Assembly: GCA_964402115.1 (NCBI GenBank)
Contig: CAYOBW010000077.1
Span: 1 to 26,644, forward strand
DNA from: CAYOBW01 sp964402115
GTDB taxonomy: Bacteria; Verrucomicrobiota; Kiritimatiellia; UBA8416; CAYOBW01
Direction of reading: 5' to 3'
DNA: 26,644 nucleotides
Both the position numbers and the translations under genes were made by a program. This document shows positions 5,050-13,145 of this stretch, piece by piece. Each line of letters opens with the position of its first letter. Within the stretch, counting starts at the first letter, position 1. The notes under the pieces were generated by a model. That model saw nothing but the letters and a program-made list of their open reading frames with translations, did no database searches and was not told the origin of the DNA.

Positions 5050-7950
5050 TCACACATACGCCGAAATATCGCCGGGCGCCGACCCCCCGCGCAAGCAGGC
5101 GTCGGCGAGGGCCAGGAGTTCCGCCGCTTCGGCCACGGGCCGCACGGGAACGGGCAGGCTGTTGCGGAAGCAGTGGCCGTAACGCTTCGTCAGGATGCGG
5201 CGGTCGGCGAGAATGACCAGGCCGCGATCCGTCTTGCTGCGGATCAGCCGGCCGAAGCCCTGCCGCAGCTTGATCACGGCGTGCGGCACGGAGAAATCCA
5301 TGAACGCGCTGCCGCCCGCGGCTTCGACCTGCTGGCAGCGGGCCTCGATGATCGGCTCCGTGAACACGGCGAACGGGAGGCGGGCCACAACCACGCAGGA
5401 GAGCGCGTCGCCCACCACGTCCACCCCCTCCCAAAAGGAGTGTGTGCCGAGCAGCACGGCAGCGCCATCGCGCTTGAACGTCTCGAGCAGCGTCTCGCGC
5501 GATGCCGCCTCACCCTGGACGAGGATCGTCAGGCGGTCAGCCGCCAGCTCCCGCCGCAACACAGCGGCCGTCCTTTTGAGCATGTCGTAGCTCGTGAACA
5601 ACCCCAGTCCGCGGCCGCGCGTGCGCCGGAAGACGCCGGCCATCAGCAACCCCAGCGCCTCGGCATACCCCCCCTGCCCGGCGTCGGGTTCCGGCAGGAA
5701 CATGGGCGTGACGGCCAGGCATTGCCGCTCGTAGTCGAACGGCGACCCCAGCAGCAGCGTCGCGCTGCGCTCTTCCGGCAGGCTGTCCAGGCCCAGTCGC
5801 TGGCGCATGTAGGCCAGCGAGCCGTTGACCGAAAGCGTGGCCGAGGTCAGCACCACCGAGTCTTTGTGACTGTAAAGCAGCTCGCCCAATTGCGCGCCCA
5901 CCTGGATCGGCGCGGCCCAGGCGCAGGCGTGCCCGAAGCGGGGCGGCAGCCGTTCCACCCAGTAGACGTGATCCTCGTCGCGAGCCGTCAGCACAAAGTC
6001 AATCTCGCCGATGAACTCCCGAATCTCGATGCCGAGGCTTTCGAGCTGCAGCGTGAAATCGGCCCGGTCATTCACCGTTTCCGCCTCGGCTGACCGCAGG
6101 CAGCCGAGAACGGTCTCGATGGCGCCAAACACCGCCGCCAACCCCTCCGCGAAGGCCTGCTGCGCGGCGCCGATGGCGGCCCAGGGCGTTGCCGGGCGAT
6201 CGTCGGCATACAGGCGAACCGATTCCCGCCCCGCGCCTTCCGGCAGGAGGGCGGACAGCGCCAGGAAGAAGCGCTCGGCCACCTCGCGCAAGATCGCCAC
6301 TTCCGTGACGATCTTCCCGAGAGCCTGGACCGCCTGCGCCCGGGTCTCGGGCGGGCACTTGCACGCCGCGGACTCGAACTGCTGCCGGAGCAGCGGAACC
6401 AGCCCGTGACCGCCCTTACGCCCGCCCGGCCGCCACAGCCGCCCCACCAGGTAGTTCAGCCGGCGAGTAGAAAGTTCGATCGAGAAGGCCGCGGTCGCGG
6501 CGTCTTCGAGGTTGTGCGCTTCGTCCAGGATCAGCTGCCGGTGGGCCGGCAGCACCGCGCTGGCGTCGCCGGCGTGCAGTTCGCACAGCACCACGGAGTG
6601 GTTGGCAATGACCAGGTCGGCCGCGAGCGCTTTGCGGCGGGCGCGGTAGAGGAAACAGCGCCCGCGGCAATCGCAGTGGGGCCCCTGGCACTCGCCGCCG
6701 GCCGATGTGACCTCCTCGTTCAGCGCGGCGCCGCCCGTCGAGCAGGCGGCGCATTCGGCAATGTCCCCCGTCTCGGTCGTCGTGGACCAGGCCAGGATGG
6801 CGGCCAGCCGCGCCCGCTCGGAGGGATCGAGTTCCATGGCGGCATGCCGCAGGAGGAAGAGCAGTTTGCGCAGGCAAAGGTAGTTGCGCCGCCCCTTGAT
6901 CACGGTCGCCTTGAACGCGGTCCCCAGGACGGCGCTCAGCAGGGGAATGTCCTTCTCCAGCAGCTGCGCCTGGAGGTTCTTGGTGCTGGTGCTGACGATG
7001 ACGGGCGTCTCGTTCAGGGAAGCCCACAGCACGGCGGGCACGAGGTAGGCCAGGCTTTTGCCGACCCCCGTGCCGGCTTCAACCATGAGGCAGCGCCGGT
7101 TGTTGAAGGCGTCGGCCACCGCGTGCGCCATAGCGCCCTGCTCGGGGCGGGACTCGTAGCCGGGCAGGTGGCGGGCCATGCCGCCGGCAGGACCAAACAC
7201 GCCATCCACGGCTGCGGCAGCCAGGGGCATGTGCACTTCGGCCAGCGTCAGCTGCCGCTTCGGCGGTGGCGGCGTACGCGGATGCAGTTCGCCCAGCGCG
7301 TGAGCCGAGCGCCTGCTCCCGCCGCCCGCACCATCGCCAGCGGGCTTGAGAAACGCACCGAGCGGGTGCTTCCGACCCGGCGACAACAGCCGGGCGAGTT
7401 CATGCCGCAGGGTCGGATGCATCTCCTCGACACGGCTCTGGATGCGGGTCCAGAGCTGCAGCGTCGCCCGGGCGCGGGAAACCGGGGTGTCGTCGGCCGC
7501 GGGAGGCAGCTCGAGGGCCGCGCACAGGGCGGCCAGGTCGTAGTCGGTCAGCGCGGGGAAGCAAACGCGCGCCAGTTGCCCGGTATCGAGCACATCCAGC
7601 CCGGCGACCTCCGGCGCGGGACGGGCCAGGAGGGCAGCCAGCGGGCCCGGGTCGTGTGCGATCCAGCGCGCCCCCGCGGGGAACGCGGCCGTGAGCCGGG
7701 CCACGACCGCAGCCGCTGTTTCACCGTCGCCGGGAGGACTCGCGTCCGCCGGGCGCGGCACGTCCAGCAGCGCGGTCACACTGCGCCCCTCCGCCCCGTC
7801 GCCCGCCCCGACCGCGTGGAGTTCGAAGCGCCCGGCCCCGCCCCTCTCGAACGACGGCGGACGACGATACGCAAGCGCTACTGTGCAGCAGGCATTCACG
7901 CGCGGCACGTTAACGCCCCGCGGGCGCCGATGCGAGCGCTTTTGCTGCAC
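5050..7950 (-). CDS. dinG: DinG-family Fe-S DNA helicase with decayed DnaQ-like exonuclease domain
   Basis: A 966-residue superfamily 2 helicase of the DinG/XPD class, which unwinds DNA 5' to 3' in repair and replication-transcription conflicts. Visible motifs: Walker A EAGTGVGKS (291-299), DEAH box (476-479), VLTSATLS, GTHSFWEGVDV (motif V) and QGFGRLIR (motif VI). Four cysteines (C359 in GRRNYLC, C421, C426, C432) show the x4/x5 spacing I know from E. coli DinG and should hold a [4Fe-4S] cluster. Residues about 20-170 look like a DnaQ-type 3'-5' exonuclease fold (WIAHDPGPLAALL, then LDTGQLARVCFPALTDYDLAALC), but the DLET motif and the final His/Asp motif are missing. The start is GTG at 7950 without a clear ribosome binding site; a GTG about 13 codons in is an alternative. 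It is divergent from the glycosidase gene, only 45 bp away. Confidence 0.9.
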   Translation of the reverse strand: MQQKRSHRRPRGVNVPRVNACCTVALAYRRPPSFERGGAGRFELHAVGAGDGAEGRSVTALLDVPRPADASPPGDGETAAAVVARLTAAFPAGARWIAHDPGPLAALLARPAPEVAGLDVLDTGQLARVCFPALTDYDLAALCAALELPPAADDTPVSRARATLQLWTRIQSRVEEMHPTLRHELARLLSPGRKHPLGAFLKPAGDGAGGGSRRSAHALGELHPRTPPPPKRQLTLAEVHMPLAAAAVDGVFGPAGGMARHLPGYESRPEQGAMAHAVADAFNNRRCLMVEAGTGVGKSLAYLVPAVLWASLNETPVIVSTSTKNLQAQLLEKDIPLLSAVLGTAFKATVIKGRRNYLCLRKLLFLLRHAAMELDPSERARLAAILAWSTTTETGDIAECAACSTGGAALNEEVTSAGGECQGPHCDCRGRCFLYRARRKALAADLVIANHSVVLCELHAGDASAVLPAHRQLILDEAHNLEDAATAAFSIELSTRRLNYLVGRLWRPGGRKGGHGLVPLLRQQFESAACKCPPETRAQAVQALGKIVTEVAILREVAERFFLALSALLPEGAGRESVRLYADDRPATPWAAIGAAQQAFAEGLAAVFGAIETVLGCLRSAEAETVNDRADFTLQLESLGIEIREFIGEIDFVLTARDEDHVYWVERLPPRFGHACAWAAPIQVGAQLGELLYSHKDSVVLTSATLSVNGSLAYMRQRLGLDSLPEERSATLLLGSPFDYERQCLAVTPMFLPEPDAGQGGYAEALGLLMAGVFRRTRGRGLGLFTSYDMLKRTAAVLRRELAADRLTILVQGEAASRETLLETFKRDGAAVLLGTHSFWEGVDVVGDALSCVVVARLPFAVFTEPIIEARCQQVEAAGGSAFMDFSVPHAVIKLRQGFGRLIRSKTDRGLVILADRRILTKRYGHCFRNSLPVPVRPVAEAAELLALADACLRGGSAPGDISAYV

Positions 7951-7995
7951 AACGGACTTGTCAGGGTCCGGCCCGCTCTGGTCAAATCACGCGTC

Positions 7996-9318
7996 ATGCA
8001 ATCCCTGACAGGCAGATCGCGGCAGAAACGTTCGACCGGGCTGATCGGGCTGGCCTGGCTGTTCCTGGCGGGGGCACTGCGGGCTGCGCCCCCTGCCGAG
8101 ACCCGCACGCTGGATGGGCTGTTCGATTGCGCCGACCCAGCCATCATCGCCACACCGGCGCGCGGCGGCTACACGGTTTTCGCCACGGGCCGCGGAATCC
8201 CCATCTGGTTCTCACGGGATCTGTTCACGTGGTCGCCGAGCGGGCGAGTGTTCACATCGGGCGTGCCGCCGTGGGCCGCGGCAGCGGTGCCGGGCACACG
8301 GACGGTGTGGGCGCCGGACATCGCACTCTACAACGGCAAGTACCTGCTCTACTACGCGGTTTCGACGTTCGGCAGCCAGCGCTCGGTCATCGGGCTCGCG
8401 GTGAACCGGACACTCGATCCCGCCGAGCCCGCGTACCGATGGGAGGATCGGGGCCTCGTGCTGGAGTCGGCGCAAGGGCAGACCGACTTCAACGCCATCG
8501 ACCCGGCCTTCGTGCTGGACCGCCAGGGGGTGCCGTATCTTTTCTGGGGCTCCTTCTGGACCGGCATCAAGGCGGCGCCCGTGGACCCGCGGACCGGTCG
8601 CCTGCGGGAGGGCGCGCCCGTCACCGCCATCGCCACGCGCGCCGCGCACGTGAATCCCCCCGCCATCGAGGCGCCCTACGTGATCTGGCGGGACGGATTC
8701 TACTACCTCTTCGTGTCGTGGGACTTCACCGCCGGCGGTGCGCGCAGCGACTACAAAGTGGCCGTCGGACGCGCCACGCAGGTGCTCGGTCCCTATGCCG
8801 ACGCGCAGGGGCGGCCCATGCTGGAGGGAGGCGGCACGCTGGTGCTGACCAGCCATGGCCGCTGGAGCGGGCCCGGGCACAACAGCGTCCTGCGCACGGA
8901 CGACGCTGACTGGCTCGTGCATCACGCCATCGAGACCGACCACGTCCACAAGGGGCGCGTGCTGCAGATCCGTCCGCTCTACTGGCTGGCCGGCTGGCCC
9001 CTGGCCGGCGCGCCGCTCGCCGGTCCGGCCACACGAAATCGCACCGGCGCCGGACCGGCAGCGGCGGCCGTCGGGAGCTGGCAGCACCAGGTCCAGGACG
9101 CCCCGCCCATCGCCATTGAACTGCGGGCGGGCGGCACGCTGACCGGCGGCGGGCCGGCAGGTGCGGGCTGGACGCAGCGCGACCGGCGCCTCACCCTGCG
9201 CTGGCCGGCGAAAGAGGCTCCGGGCGGAGCCTGGCGGGACGAGGCCGTGCTCGAGACTGACGGCCGCGGCTACGTGGGCAGGAACCAGGCAGGCGCCCTG
9301 GTGCGCGGCTGGCGCTGA
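7996..9318 (+). CDS. Secreted GH43 glycoside hydrolase (arabinan endo-1,5-alpha-L-arabinosidase type)
   Basis: A 440-residue exported enzyme. A signal peptide (about 1-31, ending ALRA-A) precedes a five-bladed beta-propeller catalytic domain. The three GH43 acidic residues are readable: base D47 in CADPAII, D169 in NAIDPAF and acid E225 in AIEAPYV. GRWSGPGHNSVL and the DWLVHHAIE segment with its histidines match arabinanase-type GH43 enzymes that cut alpha-1,5-arabinan. Residues from about 350 form a beta-rich C-terminal extension like the one found in extracellular arabinanases. The gene stands alone, divergent from the helicase gene. The frame is open far upstream, but that part is antisense to the helicase gene and has no glycosidase-like sequence, so the ATG just before the signal peptide is the start. 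A sulfatase remnant elsewhere in the window fits a polysaccharide-degrading lifestyle. Confidence 0.9.
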   Translation: MQSLTGRSRQKRSTGLIGLAWLFLAGALRAAPPAETRTLDGLFDCADPAIIATPARGGYTVFATGRGIPIWFSRDLFTWSPSGRVFTSGVPPWAAAAVPGTRTVWAPDIALYNGKYLLYYAVSTFGSQRSVIGLAVNRTLDPAEPAYRWEDRGLVLESAQGQTDFNAIDPAFVLDRQGVPYLFWGSFWTGIKAAPVDPRTGRLREGAPVTAIATRAAHVNPPAIEAPYVIWRDGFYYLFVSWDFTAGGARSDYKVAVGRATQVLGPYADAQGRPMLEGGGTLVLTSHGRWSGPGHNSVLRTDDADWLVHHAIETDHVHKGRVLQIRPLYWLAGWPLAGAPLAGPATRNRTGAGPAAAAVGSWQHQVQDAPPIAIELRAGGTLTGGGPAGAGWTQRDRRLTLRWPAKEAPGGAWRDEAVLETDGRGYVGRNQAGALVRGWR

Positions 9319-9351
9319 CGGAAAGAGCGAACTGAGCTCGGAATGCCTCGC

Positions 9352-9696
9352 TCAAGGGCCGCCCGCGCGGTCACGCTGGTCGTCCGGAACGCGCCCACGT
9401 TCGTAGAGAACCCAGCCGACACGCGCGATATGGTCGCGCAGACTCTCGTTCGCAAGGTCGGCGTAGCGCGAGAGGTCGAAACGGCAGGGCAGGAGCAGAT
9501 CGTCCAGGGCGTCCGCGATGCGGCCCAGCAGCGCGCCGGTCAGCGCGGCGCCATGGAGCGTCAGGTCAATATCCGAGCCAGGCTTGTAGTTACCCTTGGC
9601 CCGGGAACCGTACAGGACGACACGCTCAATGGCCGGAAAACCGGCGAACACCTCCCGGATGCCGGCAACCGCCTGCGCTGACAGTCCGTGGTTCAT
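9352..9696 (-). CDS. mntA: MNT-domain nucleotidyltransferase, antitoxin of a HEPN/MNT pair
   Basis: A 114-residue minimal nucleotidyltransferase with the motif GSRAKGNYKPGSDIDL (30-45), metal-binding D42 and D44, and a third acidic residue D74 in RFDLS. In the MntA/HepT system the MNT protein neutralises the HEPN toxin by attaching AMP groups to a tyrosine. Its ATG (9696-9694) overlaps the TGA of the HEPN gene by 4 nt, so the two are co-translated, with the toxin gene first. The C-terminal tail (about 99-114) is charged and looks disordered. The frame extends upstream, but this overlaps the HEPN gene and has no sense. The gene ends 33 bp from the glycosidase stop, in convergent orientation. 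Confidence 0.88.
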   Translation of the reverse strand: MNHGLSAQAVAGIREVFAGFPAIERVVLYGSRAKGNYKPGSDIDLTLHGAALTGALLGRIADALDDLLLPCRFDLSRYADLANESLRDHIARVGWVLYERGRVPDDQRDRAGGP

Positions 9697-10121
9697 GCGT
9701 GGTCCGCGGTGACGCCGCCGAGCGCGCGAAAGCGCTGCTCCAGTGCAACAAAGGCCGGGTAGAAACGCGTCAGGATGTCCTTCACGATGCCCTCGGCAAT
9801 CTGAAGGTTGTACGTGTGCGAGGTCAGGTTGCGAGCCCTGATCATGTCCATCCACGCATCGCCATCGCCAATCAGACCATTGCCGAAAGCTTCCCGCGTG
9901 GCGTTTCGCGATCCGATGACCCCGATGAACCCCTGCGCCTCGAGATAGTCCTTCAGGACGTTCCACGCCAGCTCGTGCGTGAACTCAAACCCTTGGATCA
10001 GCCCTTGCTGCTCCAGTTCGGACAACGGGCGGCGGCCGGCCAGTTCCACCGCCCGGCGAAGGGTCTCCAGGGCCTGAACGTAGTTGCCGAAGCGCTGTTT
10101 CCAGCGGATATCCTCCTGCAC
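9693..10121 (-). CDS. hepT: HEPN-domain toxin (HepT, nucleotidyltransferase substrate-binding family)
   Basis: A 142-residue all-helical protein of the HI0074/HepT family. The RNase signature R-x4-H-x-Y reads RNLTSHTY (R97, H102, Y104). In characterised HepT toxins R and H are needed for RNA cleavage and the tyrosine is the site AMPylated by MntA, so both toxin and control site look intact. FEFTHELAWNVLKDYLEAQG (45-64) is also typical of the family. The start is taken as GTG at 10121, placed nine bases after GGAAAGGAG; a 23-codon longer ATG start adds a Cys-rich stretch not typical of the family. The system is type VII toxin-antitoxin, likely serving addiction or phage defence. It lies about 150 bp downstream of the cold-shock fusion gene. 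Confidence 0.88.
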   Translation of the reverse strand: MQEDIRWKQRFGNYVQALETLRRAVELAGRRPLSELEQQGLIQGFEFTHELAWNVLKDYLEAQGFIGVIGSRNATREAFGNGLIGDGDAWMDMIRARNLTSHTYNLQIAEGIVKDILTRFYPAFVALEQRFRALGGVTADHA

Positions 10122-10230
10122 GGTCGCCTGCTCCTTTCCCACCACGTACAATCCGTCCGCCCCGCACACCTGGCCGCAGCAACAGTACACAGAGGTGAAA
10201 CCGGCGGCAATAGCGTTTTGGGCTCCTGAG

Positions 10231-10248
10231 ACGGCCGTCCCCGGCCGT
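10231..10248 (-). terminator. Perfect short hairpin after the cold-shock fusion gene
   Basis: A 7-bp perfect inverted repeat (ACGGCCG and CGGCCGT) with a 4-nt loop lies 24 bp past the stop codon of the gene at 10273-10953 and about 110 bp before the HepT start. There is no T-run on the minus strand, so termination is only possible, not shown. Confidence 0.3.
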
Positions 10249-10272
10249 TATGCGCGACGGAAGCCCCCTGCG

Positions 10273-10953
10273 TTACTGGTACGTCGCGCCGTTGACCTTC
10301 AGCCAGCCGCCCCGCCTGCCGGCCGGATCGTGATGCGTCCAATGCATGACGCCACCTTCCGGCGTGGCTACATACTCGCCGTAGAATTCCACTTCAGCCC
10401 CGGGACGCAGCGCCCTCACCCGCGGAGCCAGGTCGATGTTATGCGCGATCGTCAGACACTGTCCTGACGCCAACTGCACGATGAAACGCTGGTGACGACT
10501 GCCCTTGTTGTCGTCAGGCAGAACCTGCACGACGGTCCCCCGTTGCTGCACCCACGTGTGGTCCTGCAGGCGCGGTGACGGACCGGCGGTCGAGACGGTT
10601 GTTGGCACAGGGCGGGCGGTACGGCCCCCCCCATCATGGGCATAGTGCCACGCTCCCAGCAGCACCGCATCCAAGAATAGCGCGAGCGCAACAGCCCCAA
10701 CGACGCTGCGCAGCGTGCAGCGGCCGGCAGGCCGGGGTGGCATCTGCGTCACGCACCGTGCCGTCTGAGCCCGCAACCGGTCCTGCGCATCCCGAGTGAC
10801 GGTGTATACCACCGCTTCCCCCGCGACGGGCCGGCGCCCATTGCGTCCAAAAGCGCTGATGTGCACGAAGACTCGGGGACCGCCACGGAGGGGTGTAATG
10901 AACCCAAACCCCCGCTCGTCATCCCACTCCGTCAGTTGTCCTGGTGTCGTCAT
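10273..10953 (-). CDS. Cold-shock domain, membrane span and DUF3465 fusion protein
   Basis: A 226-residue three-part protein. Residues 1-68 form a cold-shock (OB-fold) domain with both nucleic-acid-binding motifs: RGFGFIT (14-20) and VFVHISAF (28-35). Residues about 83-104 are a membrane span. Residues about 134-226 match DUF3465 (GTVVQVLPDDNKGSRHQRFI, then LTIAHNIDLAPRV, then HWTHHDP and GGWLKVNGATY), which is a small OB-like domain normally found alone or behind a signal peptide. Because the cold-shock part is N-terminal it should face the cytoplasm, with DUF3465 on the other side. Fusions of cold-shock domain with the membrane domain DUF1294 are well known; this partner is unusual to me. 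ATG at 10953 is chosen over an in-frame TTG three codons earlier. The role is unknown: an RNA/DNA-binding membrane protein. Confidence 0.8.
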   Translation of the reverse strand: MTTPGQLTEWDDERGFGFITPLRGGPRVFVHISAFGRNGRRPVAGEAVVYTVTRDAQDRLRAQTARCVTQMPPRPAGRCTLRSVVGAVALALFLDAVLLGAWHYAHDGGGRTARPVPTTVSTAGPSPRLQDHTWVQQRGTVVQVLPDDNKGSRHQRFIVQLASGQCLTIAHNIDLAPRVRALRPGAEVEFYGEYVATPEGGVMHWTHHDPAGRRGGWLKVNGATYQ

Positions 10954-11010
10954 GCCGGGCAAACCGCGACGAACGAAGCAAAGTCACGCGCGGGAGGGCA
11001 CCCCCCGCGC

Positions 11011-11715
11011 TCACGCCACGGGCGCGGGCAGGGCGGGGGCGATCCAGCACCACGTTTCGCGGGCCTTGACGAAATCGAAAAGCTCGACGACGTCGCGGTT
11101 GAACATGCGGATGCAGCCGTGCGACGCCGGCTGGCCCAGCAGGTGTTCCTGATTCGTGCCGTGGATGTAAATGTAACGGGAGCGCGAATCCACCCCGCCC
11201 CCTTGATTGAGCCCGCATTCGAGACCGTCCAGCCAAAGAATGCGGCTGAGCACCCCGTCGCCATCGGGCTTGCACCACTGGTCGGCGCCGAAGACGCGCG
11301 CCGTGGGCCGGCGGCCAACGAACTCCCGTCCGAGGGGTTCGCCCTCGCCGACGCGCTCCGCCACGCGGTGCAGCCCGCGCGGCGTACGCTGGGATCCCGG
11401 CTGGTTGCCGAGTCCCACGCGGCTGGTGGAAATCGAGTAGCGCTTGACGCACTGCCCGTTCACCACGACGTCCATGCACTGGCGCCCGGCGTAAACCAGC
11501 AGCAGCACTCCGTCGGGGGGCAAGCCCCGCTGGCAGGCCGCCGTGAACGCGGAGGCGGACGTCACCGGCGCCTCGGCGACCGCAGCCGGGGCTGCCTCCG
11601 TCGGGACCTCCTGCCCGGCCCGCTTCCGGTCGCATCCTGCGGCACCCGCCATGATCAGACTCCACGCCAACACGCCGACGGCCGCCCGGCGGCCGATCCA
11701 TGCCACTTGCTTCAC
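11011..11715 (-). CDS. Lipoprotein L,D-transpeptidase (YkuD domain)
   Basis: A 234-residue enzyme with a lipoprotein signal peptide (lipobox AGAAGC, C28), so it is anchored to a membrane on the periplasmic side. After a disordered Ala/Glu/Pro linker, the YkuD domain (about 70-225) carries the full active site: IHGTNQEHLLG (H185) and SHGCIRM with nucleophile C201 and R203. L,D-transpeptidases make 3-3 cross-links in peptidoglycan or attach lipoproteins to it. The region around 100-115 (GLGNQPGSQRTPRG) is the substrate strand typical of the family. The GTG start at 11715 overlaps the TGA of the DUF3999 gene (GTGA), so it is translationally coupled and is the last gene of the long operon. A GTG three codons later is a possible alternative start. 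Confidence 0.92.
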   Translation of the reverse strand: MKQVAWIGRRAAVGVLAWSLIMAGAAGCDRKRAGQEVPTEAAPAAVAEAPVTSASAFTAACQRGLPPDGVLLLVYAGRQCMDVVVNGQCVKRYSISTSRVGLGNQPGSQRTPRGLHRVAERVGEGEPLGREFVGRRPTARVFGADQWCKPDGDGVLSRILWLDGLECGLNQGGGVDSRSRYIYIHGTNQEHLLGQPASHGCIRMFNRDVVELFDFVKARETWCWIAPALPAPVA

Positions 11716-13145
11716 GATCCCGCAATCCCATCCGTGGGCGGCGGACGGCCGCCCAGCGTTTCCACATTCCTCACGGCCAAAACGATCAACCATCCCAGCA
11801 CACCCACGGCCGCCACGATGGCCACCACCAGCACGGTACGCGCACTGACCGGCGCCCGACCCGACCCGCCGCGATAGGCGGCATGGGCCGCCTGCGCGCC
11901 CGGCGTGAACACGGCCGGCGCGGCGGACGGCATCTGCGCCAGAACGGCGCCGAGGTCGTAGCGCGGCGCGTCGGCCCCTTCGCCGCCGTAGAGAATATGG
12001 TAGACCGGCTCCGGCTCGGCAAGGAAAACCGCTGCCCACACTTCGCCGGCCAGCCGCACCCCGCGGATCTCGAGCGGCGGGCTGTCCATGTCGCGAATGC
12101 GCAGGCGATAGCGTTCCGCGCGGCAGGCGCCGGGCAAGGCCAGCGTGACGGTGTCCGCGGTCACGCCGCCCAGGTGGATGCGTCGCAGCGTGCCGCTGCA
12201 AATCCACTGCCACTCCGAACCCGCCGCAGCGCCGGGCGTCTCGAGGACAACCTCACGGTTGAAGTTGTCGGTGACCGTGTCGAGCGTCACGTGCGTCAGC
12301 GGCACGCGATGCGTCTTGAACGTCACAACCGTCTCCTTCCGCCGCGCGTCCCGTTCGCAGGCGAAATCGAGCGTGCTGCAAGCCTGGGTGGCCACCTGCG
12401 CCGGGCACTCGACGGCGGCGCGTTCCACGAACACGACCGCGTCCATGCGGAAGTCGCGCCGCTGAAACGCGAGATGCTCCTCCTCGCGCGCCACCACGCC
12501 TTCACGCCGCTCGCGGGTCAGGCTGCTGAACGGCGAGCGCTGAGACTCGGTGATATTGCCGATGCGCAGCCGGTAGTAGGGGTGGCGGGACGGACCGAAC
12601 GGCACTTCCTCGTTGCGCAGGTTGATGAACCGCGTGTAGTCGAAGATCGCGCCGCCCGCTCCCAATGGCTCCCACTGCTGCCGGTCGGCAGAGCCTTCGA
12701 TCACGACCTCCTTCTCGAAATCGGTCTGCCGGCTTTCGAGCCGAACCGCGCAAAACGTGCGGTTCGTATGGGCCGCCGGGATGCGCACCACCAGTTCCAG
12801 GCGGTTGTCCGCCAGTTCGCGCAGCGCCTCGGTCGCCACCGGCACGCGAGTCTCCTCGATGACGCGCACGGCACGCGTCTGGCGCCGGACGAGGTATGGC
12901 ACTTCGCCGCCGCCATCGGCCACGAGACGGAGGTTGGCGCAAGCCGCATCCGCGACCGCGAACACCTCCTCGTCGAGGAGAAAGGTCGCCACACCCCGGA
13001 CGCGTTCAGCCGGCGGTGTCAGCGACTTGCGCCACGGATAACGGGCGGGCGCCAAATCGGCCAGCGCCAGGCCCGCGACCAGCAGCCCCGGCGCCAGGCC
13101 CGCGCACGCGCGGGGCCAGGCGGAAAGTAGCGGGCACGCACTCAT
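11712..13145 (-). CDS. DUF3999 family exported membrane protein
   Basis: A 477-residue protein: a signal peptide (about 1-27), a large beta-rich extracytoplasmic region with several carbohydrate-binding-like or jelly-roll segments (for example GEVPYLVRRQ, EVVIEGSADRQQWEPLG and YYRLRIGNI), and one C-terminal membrane span (about 441-463, TVLVVAIVAAVGVLGWLIVLAV). This arrangement, and its position right after a DUF2339 gene, is what I know for DUF3999 proteins in other bacteria; the pair is co-inherited but its function is not known. The start overlaps the DUF2339 stop (ATGA at 13145-13142), and the end overlaps the L,D-transpeptidase start. The frame is open upstream of the ATG, but that part is antisense-like noise within the DUF2339 gene. 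Confidence 0.8.
   Translation of the reverse strand: MSACPLLSAWPRACAGLAPGLLVAGLALADLAPARYPWRKSLTPPAERVRGVATFLLDEEVFAVADAACANLRLVADGGGEVPYLVRRQTRAVRVIEETRVPVATEALRELADNRLELVVRIPAAHTNRTFCAVRLESRQTDFEKEVVIEGSADRQQWEPLGAGGAIFDYTRFINLRNEEVPFGPSRHPYYRLRIGNITESQRSPFSSLTRERREGVVAREEEHLAFQRRDFRMDAVVFVERAAVECPAQVATQACSTLDFACERDARRKETVVTFKTHRVPLTHVTLDTVTDNFNREVVLETPGAAAGSEWQWICSGTLRRIHLGGVTADTVTLALPGACRAERYRLRIRDMDSPPLEIRGVRLAGEVWAAVFLAEPEPVYHILYGGEGADAPRYDLGAVLAQMPSAAPAVFTPGAQAAHAAYRGGSGRAPVSARTVLVVAIVAAVGVLGWLIVLAVRNVETLGGRPPPTDGIAGS

Noticed and set aside
4996..6093. Long plus-strand open frame opposite the DinG-like gene
   Set aside because: The minus-strand gene has complete helicase motifs; the plus-strand frame is Arg/Gln/His-rich with no domain and is a GC-rich antisense shadow.
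6406..7995. 530-codon upstream extension of the GH43 frame
   Set aside because: It is antisense to the helicase gene and has no glycosidase-like or other recognisable sequence; the signal peptide sits right after the ATG at 7996.
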